Source of the DNA: an uncultured Candidatus Saccharibacteria bacterium
Lineage (GTDB): Bacteria > Patescibacteriota > Saccharimonadia > CAILAD01 > GCA-016700035
Direction of reading: 5' to 3'
Assembly (NCBI GenBank): GCA_937996675.1
Contig: CALKUN010000093.1
Span: 1-5,504, forward strand
Length of the DNA stretch: 5,504 nt
In this document: positions 1 through 4,878 of the stretch, piece after piece
How the letters are laid out: each line of letters starts with the position of its first letter
Numbering within the stretch: position 1 is the stretch's first letter
The notes under the pieces: model-generated
Databases searched by the model: none
What the model saw: only the letters and a program-made list of their open reading frames with translations
Told to the model about the DNA's origin: nothing
Translations under genes and position numbers: made by a program

Positions 1-68
1 GCCTGTCCGATGCTCTCTTCCGGGACGTGCGCAGGGCACTCGCCGAGAAGAAATTCTCGTTTCGATAG
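1..68 (+). CDS. C-terminal end of an unidentified protein (partial)
   Basis: Frame 3 from the window edge is open and ends at TAG 66-68. The visible 21 residues begin LSDALFRDVRRALAEKK and finish FSFR. They alternate charged and hydrophobic residues like a closing amphipathic helix. The strong hairpin at 87-126 begins 18 bases after the stop, where a terminator would be expected. Frame 2 of the same strand and one minus-strand frame are also open over this short stretch, so frame choice rests on the natural-looking peptide and the hairpin. The family cannot be recognised from 21 residues. Confidence 0.5.
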   Translation, partial: LSDALFRDVRRALAEKKFSFR

Positions 69-86
69 CAGATGAGTCCCCATCCG

Positions 87-126
87 TCCACTCGACTTTC
101 GCGAAATATTGCGAGAGTCGAGTGGA
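87..126 (+). terminator. Strong hairpin, probable terminator of the upstream + strand gene
   Basis: Arms 87-102 and 111-126 pair over 16 positions around an 8-base loop (gaaatatt). All are Watson-Crick except one T-G pair in the middle. The 3' flank on the + strand is only moderately T-rich (AATACATTTTAG), so release would depend on the very stable stem. On the minus strand there is no T-run after it. The position between two converging genes suits a terminator. Confidence 0.7.
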
Positions 127-138
127 ATACATTTTAGT

Positions 139-176
139 AAAAAGATACCCCCCGGCCACAGAAGTGACAGAGGGGG
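139..176 (-). terminator. Intrinsic terminator of the small membrane protein gene
   Basis: Read on the minus strand: CCCCC (176-172), a TCT bulge, GTCAC (168-164), loop TTCT, GTGGC (159-155), a single C, GGGGG (153-149), then G-TATC and five T (143-139). The stem has five G-C pairs, a small internal loop and five more pairs including one G-U. It is followed by a T-run, the standard rho-independent layout. It lies 31 bases after the stop codon of the minus-strand gene and back to back with the + strand hairpin at 87-126. Confidence 0.75.
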
Positions 177-207
177 ACGAGATTGACCTCTCGTGAAGGG
201 GCATGTG

Positions 208-504
208 CTAGGCCTTGGCCTGCAACATTTTGTTGAGACTCCGCACCTGCAGTTCGTACGCGAGCACGATGAGTAGGCCGATCGTCATGATGACGATGAG
301 AGCGACGCCGATGCGGTAGGTCTGGACCGGGTAGGTCAGCTCATGCCATCGGTAGTGCCCTCCCCAGGCTGCCATGATGCCCAGCGCCATGGTGAAGGGG
401 GAAAGTGCGAGGAGCCCGAGCTCCCACATCTCCATACCGAGGAGGAGGTTAAGGGCACGTCGAAACATGCCGTTGGGCTTGGTGGCCAGGGTCTTGTCGT
501 TCAT
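208..504 (-). CDS. Small membrane protein with two transmembrane segments, function unknown
   Basis: A protein of 98 residues, starting MNDKTLATK and ending at TAG (210-208). A basic N-terminal stretch (residues 9-16, with K9, R15, R16) precedes a first hydrophobic segment at about residues 28-47. A short loop rich in H, W, Y and R (GGHYRWHELTYP, residues 48-59) separates it from a second segment at about 64-83. A polar helical tail with K and R (88-97) closes the protein. By the positive-inside rule both ends would be cytoplasmic with a short external loop. The frame stays open upstream to an ATG at 558, but that ATG falls within the promoter spacer and cannot be on the transcript. The Met at 504 has GGAG (517-514) nine bases before it. 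The gene is monocistronic, with its own promoter and terminator, and sits downstream of typA on the same strand. I recognise no family. Reality of the gene is well supported; function is open. Confidence 0.8.
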   Translation of the reverse strand: MNDKTLATKPNGMFRRALNLLLGMEMWELGLLALSPFTMALGIMAAWGGHYRWHELTYPVQTYRIGVALIVIMTIGLLIVLAYELQVRSLNKMLQAKA

Positions 505-513
505 TTCTAGGTT

Positions 514-517
514 CTCC
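514..517 (-). promoter_or_regulatory. Ribosome binding site that decides the start at 504
   Basis: GGAG on the minus strand with a nine-base spacing to ATG 504-502. It supports the 98-residue product over the 116-residue alternative, whose start has no usable leader. Confidence 0.65.
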
Positions 518-539
518 AGTCGAGATTCGGAATATCTAT

Positions 540-568
540 ATATTAGCATAAAAAACATAAAAAGTCAA
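540..568 (-). promoter_or_regulatory. Sigma70-type promoter of the small membrane protein gene
   Basis: The -35 is TTGACT (568-563), the spacer is exactly 17 bases (562-546, T-rich), and the -10 is TAATAT (545-540). A TG one base upstream of the -10 makes it an extended -10. This is close to consensus. Expected transcription start is near 533, giving a leader of roughly 29 bases to the ATG at 504. It lies just past the typA terminator, so the gene is expressed independently of typA. Confidence 0.85.
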
Positions 569-593
569 TATAATTGAGCTGTCTGGAGATACC

Positions 594-621
594 AAAAAAC
601 CACCGTTTATAGGTGGTTTTT
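594..621 (-). terminator. Intrinsic terminator of typA
   Basis: On the minus strand AAAAACCACC (621-612), a seven-base loop, then GGTGGTTTTTT (604-594). The ten-base arms pair perfectly and end in six T. It begins 26 bases after the typA stop. The + strand reading (an A-run, the same stem, five T) would also terminate, so it may act in both directions. Confidence 0.9.
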
Positions 622-647
622 GAGGTTAGAGGCAGTATTTCAGGAGA

Positions 648-2468
648 TTACTTGGTACGCTTCTTGCGATCGTTAGCAGTGAGGCCTTTTTTGCGCATGC
701 GCAGACTCTCAGGAGTAACTTCCAGGAGCTCGTCATCTTCGATAAAGTCGAGAGCTTCTTCGAGTGAGAGATCGGTAAATGGCGTGAGCTGGGTGGTCAT
801 GTCGGTGGATGAAGCACGGACGTTGGTCAGTTTCTTTTCCTTACAGACGTTGATCTCCATGTCATCACTACGTCGGTTGAGGCCGATGATCATACCCTCG
901 TAGACCTTGGTGCCTGGTCCGATGAAAGCGGTGCCACGCTCTTCGACGGTCTTGAGGCTATAGATGACCGCATTGCCGGTCTCGGCTGAGATGAGTACAC
1001 CATTACGGAGCTGCTGGAGGGCTGGACCGGCTGGCTCGTAACCGACGAGGGTACTGTTCATGATGACCGTACCCTTGGTGGCGGTCAGGAGAATGTTGCG
1101 GAGTCCGAGGAGGTTACGGGTCGGGATGTGGAAGATCATCTGGGTCACTCCCTTCGATGTAGCTTCCATGCTCTTCATCTCGCCACGGCGTTGGCCGAGT
1201 TCACGAGAGATAGCGCCGGTGAATTCTTCTGGCACTTCGACCATGAGCTCTTCGATTGGCTCGAGCTTCTTACCATCTTCTTCCTTGTAGACGACAGTAG
1301 GCTTGCCAACTTCAAACTCAAAGCCTTCACGACGAAGGGTCTCGATAAGCACTGAGAGGTGGAGCTCACCACGTCCAGAGATGAGGAAGCTGGTATTCTT
1401 GTCTTCAACGCGGAGACTGACGTTGGTCTCGAGTTCTTTCTTGAGACGAGCTGCGATTTGACGAGAGGTGGTGTACTTACCTTCCTTACCGTTGAATGGT
1501 GAGGTGTTCGGGCTGAGTGAGATCTGGAGAGTAGGAGCTTCGATCTCCATGACAGGGAGGGCTTCCGGAGTGTCGCTGGCGGCCAGGGTCTCACCGATGT
1601 TTGACCCTTCGATACCGGTCAGCTGGGCGATTTCACCAGCGCTGACAGCTGGTACTTCGACGCGGTCGAGGCCTTGGGAGACGAAAATCTTGTCGACTTT
1701 GACAGGAGTGACGGTGCCGTCAGTAGCGATACGAGCAATGGTGGTGCCGGCTGAGATCTTACCGCGCTGGATGCGCCCAATGGAGTACTTACCTTGGTAG
1801 GCGTCCCAGGCAAGGGAGGTCACGAGCATCTGGAATGGCGCATCTGGGTCGACGTCTGGGGCTGGGATCTTATTGATGATGGCGTCAAAGATGCATGAGA
1901 GGTCACCATCGGCTGTAGCATCGGCTGGCATGGCATCCCAAGCCTTGCCTTCACGGCCGATAGCATAATAGACCGGGTATTCGAGCTGGTCGTCACGGAT
2001 CGCGAGGTCGAGGAAGAGGTTTCCGACTTCGTCTTCGACTTCTTTCACGCGAGCGCCGTCTTTGTCGATCTTGTTGATGACGACGACTGGTGTAAGTCCG
2101 AGACTGAGGGCACGTGTGAGGACGAACTTCGTCTGCGGCATCGGGCCTTCTTGCGCATCGACCACCAATATAATACCGTCTGCCATCGAGAGGGTACGCT
2201 CGACTTCACCTGAGAAGTCGGCGTGACCAGGGGTGTCAATAATGTTGATCTTGTAACCGTCGTGCTCAATCGCAGTGGTCTTGGCGGTAATGGTGATACC
2301 TCGCTCTCGCTCGAGGTCGCCAGAGTCCATGATGGTGGTCTGAGCCATTTCGGCTTGGTTATCACGGAAGACCTTGGACTGTTTGAGGAGTCCATCTACG
2401 AGGGTCGTTTTGCCGTGGTCGACGTGAGCCACGATGGCGATATTGCGAATGTTTTTAGCTTCGTGCAT
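648..2468 (-). CDS. typA: Translational GTPase TypA/BipA
   Basis: A ribosome-binding GTPase of the EF-G/LepA class, involved in ribosome assembly and stress or cold adaptation in the bacteria studied. It is 606 residues long; the E. coli protein is about 607. The G domain (about 1-205) shows G1 AHVDHGKTT at 14-22, the G2 threonine in RERGITI at 54-60, G3 DTPGH at 78-82 and G4 NKID at 132-135. A beta-barrel domain II (about 210-300) starts at PFQMLVTSLAWD. The EF-G-like domain III (about 312-394) includes NTSPFNGKEGK and GRGELHLSVLIE (365-376). Domain V follows at about 403-480. The BipA-specific C-terminal domain (about 485-606) carries NGVLIS (489-494), KKLTNVRAS (545-553) and DDELLEVTP (578-586), ending in a basic tail. 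The catalytic His82 is present. The G5 loop reads YAIGREG (168-174), where I would expect a Ser in place of Ile170. The ATG at 2468 is nine bases after AGGA. The gene is a single transcription unit with its own promoter and terminator. Identification is near certain. Confidence 0.98.
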   Translation of the reverse strand: MHEAKNIRNIAIVAHVDHGKTTLVDGLLKQSKVFRDNQAEMAQTTIMDSGDLERERGITITAKTTAIEHDGYKINIIDTPGHADFSGEVERTLSMADGIILVVDAQEGPMPQTKFVLTRALSLGLTPVVVINKIDKDGARVKEVEDEVGNLFLDLAIRDDQLEYPVYYAIGREGKAWDAMPADATADGDLSCIFDAIINKIPAPDVDPDAPFQMLVTSLAWDAYQGKYSIGRIQRGKISAGTTIARIATDGTVTPVKVDKIFVSQGLDRVEVPAVSAGEIAQLTGIEGSNIGETLAASDTPEALPVMEIEAPTLQISLSPNTSPFNGKEGKYTTSRQIAARLKKELETNVSLRVEDKNTSFLISGRGELHLSVLIETLRREGFEFEVGKPTVVYKEEDGKKLEPIEELMVEVPEEFTGAISRELGQRRGEMKSMEATSKGVTQMIFHIPTRNLLGLRNILLTATKGTVIMNSTLVGYEPAGPALQQLRNGVLISAETGNAVIYSLKTVEERGTAFIGPGTKVYEGMIIGLNRRSDDMEINVCKEKKLTNVRASSTDMTTQLTPFTDLSLEEALDFIEDDELLEVTPESLRMRKKGLTANDRKKRTK

Positions 2469-2477
2469 GGGATGATT

Positions 2478-2481
2478 TCCT
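2478..2481 (-). promoter_or_regulatory. Ribosome binding site of typA
   Basis: AGGA on the minus strand, nine bases from ATG 2468-2466. It confirms the start, which also matches the usual TypA N-terminus (a short lead, then NIRNIAIVAHVDHGKTT). Confidence 0.65.
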
Positions 2482-2498
2482 GATTATAGCTGGAGCAT

Positions 2499-2521
2499 AA
2501 AAAGAGCCCTGTGTGGGGGCT
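2499..2521 (-). promoter_or_regulatory. Possible attenuator hairpin in the typA leader
   Basis: In the minus-strand leader, AGCCC (2521-2517) pairs with GGGCT (2509-2505) around a seven-base loop (CCACACA), then C and five T (2503-2499). It has the shape of a weak intrinsic terminator between the typA promoter and the typA start. The stem is only five pairs, so partial termination or a simple structured leader are both possible. Confidence 0.4.
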
Positions 2522-2557
2522 ACAACCGATGCGCAAGCCGAGTTAACTTTATAGTAT

Positions 2558-2587
2558 ATTGTAACACCGAATGTGTATATTCGTCAA
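2558..2587 (-). promoter_or_regulatory. Sigma70-type promoter of typA
   Basis: The -35 is TTGACG (2587-2582), the spacer 18 bases and the -10 TACAAT (2563-2558), preceded by TGT (extended -10). The predicted start near 2551 gives a leader of about 83 bases. Confidence 0.75.
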
Positions 2588-2623
2588 TGAACGGTCAGGC
2601 AGCTCAAAAGTGTCATTTTTCTA

Positions 2624-2653
2624 TCGAGACGATCATACCCCTTATGGTACAAT
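2624..2653 (+). promoter_or_regulatory. Promoter of the tail-fibre cassette, divergent from typA
   Basis: The -10 is TACAAT (2648-2653), preceded by TGG, so an extended -10. The best -35 is TCGAGA (2624-2629, four of six consensus bases) with an 18-base spacer. The predicted start is near 2660, about 24 bases before the micro-ORF. Its -35 lies 36 bases from that of typA. CCCC and GGGG flank the -10 in an imperfect inverted arrangement centred on GTAC (2647-2650), which might be an operator; that part is speculative. Confidence 0.6.
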
Positions 2654-2670
2654 TATGGGGACAAAATGAG

Positions 2671-2677
2671 AGGTGAG
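2671..2677 (+). promoter_or_regulatory. Ribosome binding site of the micro-ORF
   Basis: AGGTGAG, with AGGTG ending eight bases before ATG 2684. A four-codon reading frame (ATG at 2666, stop TGA 2678-2680) overlaps this site. Confidence 0.65.
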
Positions 2678-2683
2678 TGACAG

Positions 2684-2782
2684 ATGAGGCAGCTTGGTTT
2701 TAGACCTCAGACTCGTGCAGTCTTTGAGCGCAGCTACGCGTTAGCTGGATTTGTCATGTCTCTCGATAAGGGTGAGGTCTAG
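2684..2782 (+). CDS. 32-residue micro-ORF leading the tail-fibre cassette
   Basis: ATG at 2684, stop TAG at 2780-2782. The peptide begins MRQLGFRPQTRAVFERSY and ends SLDKGEV. It is basic in its first half (five Arg), has a short hydrophobic middle (ALAGFVM) and an acidic end. It has a good Shine-Dalgarno eight bases upstream and a promoter about 30 bases upstream. Its stop is two bases before the next start, and its last codons contain the Shine-Dalgarno of that gene. This layout suggests either a genuine small protein or a translated leader that couples expression to the fibre gene. I recognise no family, and the peptide is too short for fold prediction by eye. That it is translated is likely; that the peptide itself matters is uncertain. 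Confidence 0.6.
   Translation: MRQLGFRPQTRAVFERSYALAGFVMSLDKGEV
2770..2777 (+). promoter_or_regulatory. Ribosome binding site of the tail-fibre gene inside the micro-ORF
   Basis: GGGTGAGG lies within the last codons of the micro-ORF (Lys-Gly-Glu-Val), seven bases before ATG 2785. Ribosomes finishing the micro-ORF would cover or clear this site, so the two genes are probably coupled. Confidence 0.65.
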
Positions 2783-2784
2783 CT

Positions 2785-4878
2785 ATGCCGATACCGCAGA
2801 GACTGCCGCTCGTAGATGGGGATGATGGTGAGTGGGGTGACATTCTCAACCAATACATCACTAAGGAACACGTAGATACCGGGACTGATAGCGCTGGCAA
2901 TGGTGGACATAAGAAGATTACCGTTCAGGCGGGGACGACCAGTGCGGGTACTGCTCCGTTAAAGTTCGCCTCTGGCTCACTCATGACAACGCCGGAAGCA
3001 GGCGCGATCGAGTTCCTGACTGACAAGCTATACTTCACGCAGACTACCAGTACCACCCGCAAAACGATCGCCGCTTATGATGACAGCTCGGGCGCGACGG
3101 GGGATATGTACTATCGCAATTCATCCGGAGTATTCACACGTCTGCCCGTGGGCAGCTCGGGCGATGTGCTTACGAGTGGAGGAGTCGGCCCTATACCGAC
3201 ATGGGCAGCGCCAGCAGCCAGCTCCCCGCTGACGACCAAGGGTGATGTCTATACCTTCTCCAGTGTGAATGCACGCTTGGCAGTAGGTACCAACGGCCAA
3301 GTGCTCACGGCAGACTCAAGTCAAACCACCGGTCTTAAGTGGGCCGATCCAGGGGTAACAGTCTTCGAATATAATTCTGGTGGTTCCCAGAGTGGGAATA
3401 TCTATAACACATGGTCTGATCTCGTCACGGCCCTGAATGCTATTGGCGGTCAGAAGGTTATCTCATTTACTGATCCAGCTGGTGATACGATCCCAGCTGG
3501 TACATGGGATTTAGGAGACACCATACTGACTTCCGGGACTCCGCTGTGGCTGATGTCTCCAGTCACGTTGGCTGATGGATGCCAGTTTACATCCTCTTGG
3601 ACGGGTAAGCTCAAGTCGATCTATGTGGCTGGCCAGTCAAACTCGGAGATTATGACGGCTGGTAGCTACTTCACACTTGACCTCGATGGAGCTTCGCTCG
3701 TTAACAACGGCAGTGCGCCGATGTTTGAATTTACAGATGCAAGTGTATACATCATGTTGCGCAATTATGTAAGTATATCGACAAGCCCGGGTGTGATTGC
3801 AAACTTCAGCGGCACTACGTCACAGGTAGGTATTCTTGCTATGTCAGGCAGTATAACGGTTGATAGTGCTTCATTAACCGGGACGATTGATACATTGTTT
3901 CAGGATAGTGCCACCGCTTCATACAATGGCGGGAATTTCCCCGTCTTTAGCGGTCTGACAACACTATCCGGTGTAACTAATATCACCGAATCGCGAGCTC
4001 GGCTTGTGGGCTACACGCCTACCACGCTGACCTCTACAAATGTTCAGGATGCACTTGATGAGCTGGCTGCCGGAGTAGGTGGCGGCGGAGTCACGACCGT
4101 CAACACATTGTCGGGAGATGTCGTACTGACTCAGGATGAAATACTCGATGGCCCTACCTACAAGCAGTATTCGGCTACTGAGAAGACAAAGCTGTCTGGA
4201 ATTGCGACAGCAGCGACAGCAAACCAGACAGACGCATACCTCCTCAATCGTACAAACCACACTGGTACGCAGGCCCTCTCAACCATCGCCGGCATTTCGG
4301 CTAGCGCAACCGAGATCAATTACACCACCGGCGTCACGAGCGGTATCCAGACGCAGCTCAACGCCAAGGCAGCCGATAGCGATACCGTTCATAAGACCGG
4401 TACGGAGACGATTGCGGGTGTGAAGACCTTCTCAAGTGCCCCAATTATTCCTGATGTCGCCTATGGTGCAGGATGGGATGGGAGCGCTGAGCCGGCCACC
4501 AAGAATGCAGTCTATGACAAGATTGAGACTCTTGGATCAGGTGGAGGTGGGATGACATGGAATACCGTTATGGGCACATCTCAGTCTGCTGCCGTAGACA
4601 ATGGCTACATTGCGAATAATGCTGGGCTCGTTACGGTGACGCTGCCGGCAGCAGCGACTGTAGGCAAAACGGTGGCAATAGCCGGACAGGGTGCTGGTGG
4701 GTGGAAGCTCGCGCAGAACAGTGGTCAGAGTATTTACTTTGGGTCGGCTACTACAACGTCTGGCACGGGCGGATACCTGGCCTCAACCCATCGTCGAGAC
4801 TGCATCACACTTGTGTGTATAACCACTAACACCGAATGGGAAGTCTATAGTTCGGTAGGAAGTATCACGTACGTTTAG
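2785..4878 (+). CDS. Phage-tail-fibre-like mosaic protein (putative receptor-binding or adhesive fibre)
   Basis: A protein of 697 residues with no signal peptide. The N-terminus (LPLVDGDDGEWGDILNQYI, residues 7-25) resembles the tail-attachment start of many phage fibres. APLKFASG...EAGAIEF (57-77) is a motif I associate with fibres in metagenomic phages. Two related units follow: 106-141 and 153-187, each GD[MV]Y...RL.VG..G.VLT...W[A]. Residues about 192-400 are rich in S, T, G, V and I with few charges and look beta-rich, possibly a beta-helix shaft. Then come VQDALDELA (420-428), a glycine linker (430-435), YSATEKTKLSGIA (462-474), NHTGTQA (491-497), SATEINYTTGV (507-517), AYGAGWDGS (559-567) with TKNAVYDKIETL (572-583), and a second linker GSGGGG (584-589). 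The C-terminal module (about 591-697, NGYIANNAGLVTVTLPAAA, GAGGWKLAQNSGQSI, EWEVYSSVGSITYV) resembles a beta-rich tip domain shared among phage and bacterial surface proteins. The protein probably trimerises and binds a cell surface or glycan; that is inference. The gene sits between the micro-ORF (2 bases) and the lectin-fold gene (0 bases). Confidence 0.85.
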   Translation: MPIPQRLPLVDGDDGEWGDILNQYITKEHVDTGTDSAGNGGHKKITVQAGTTSAGTAPLKFASGSLMTTPEAGAIEFLTDKLYFTQTTSTTRKTIAAYDDSSGATGDMYYRNSSGVFTRLPVGSSGDVLTSGGVGPIPTWAAPAASSPLTTKGDVYTFSSVNARLAVGTNGQVLTADSSQTTGLKWADPGVTVFEYNSGGSQSGNIYNTWSDLVTALNAIGGQKVISFTDPAGDTIPAGTWDLGDTILTSGTPLWLMSPVTLADGCQFTSSWTGKLKSIYVAGQSNSEIMTAGSYFTLDLDGASLVNNGSAPMFEFTDASVYIMLRNYVSISTSPGVIANFSGTTSQVGILAMSGSITVDSASLTGTIDTLFQDSATASYNGGNFPVFSGLTTLSGVTNITESRARLVGYTPTTLTSTNVQDALDELAAGVGGGGVTTVNTLSGDVVLTQDEILDGPTYKQYSATEKTKLSGIATAATANQTDAYLLNRTNHTGTQALSTIAGISASATEINYTTGVTSGIQTQLNAKAADSDTVHKTGTETIAGVKTFSSAPIIPDVAYGAGWDGSAEPATKNAVYDKIETLGSGGGGMTWNTVMGTSQSAAVDNGYIANNAGLVTVTLPAAATVGKTVAIAGQGAGGWKLAQNSGQSIYFGSATTTSGTGGYLASTHRRDCITLVCITTNTEWEVYSSVGSITYV
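3100..3345 (+). repeat. Two diverged protein repeats in the fibre gene
   Basis: The units are encoded at 3100-3207 (residues 106-141) and 3241-3345 (residues 153-187), at a 47-residue period. Each has GD-[MV]-Y, then RLPVG or RLAVG, then GDVLT or GQVLT, then PTWA or LKWA. The similarity is at the protein level; the DNA has diverged. Such units are common in fibre shafts. Confidence 0.7.

Noticed and set aside
1..85. Minus-strand open frame from an ATG near 85 running to the window edge
   Set aside because: It has no clear ribosome binding site or promoter and would start within a few bases of the strong hairpin. The + strand frame ending at 68 explains the hairpin better.
505..558. Upstream extension of the small membrane protein to an ATG at 558
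   Set aside because: The ATG lies in the spacer of a near-consensus promoter, so it is upstream of the expected transcript start. The Met at 504 has a good ribosome binding site.
1175..1594. Long open frames in other frames and on the opposite strand across typA (up to 139 codons)
   Set aside because: typA is a full-length, motif-complete gene. These frames give low-complexity Ser/Arg-rich peptides with no ribosome binding sites, typical of shadows of a coding region.
2483..2488. TATAAT on the minus strand just before typA
   Set aside because: There is no -35-like sequence at 16-18 bases (CAGGGC at 17), and the leader would be about eight bases, too short to include the AGGA site.
2780..2790. 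TAG readthrough from the micro-ORF into the fibre gene
   Set aside because: The two are in different frames, and the micro-ORF frame meets another TAG soon after, so no fusion could form.
3964..4423. Overlapping frames of 95-98 codons within the fibre gene
   Set aside because: They overlap a well-supported 697-codon gene, have no ribosome binding site, and have a composition typical of out-of-frame translation.
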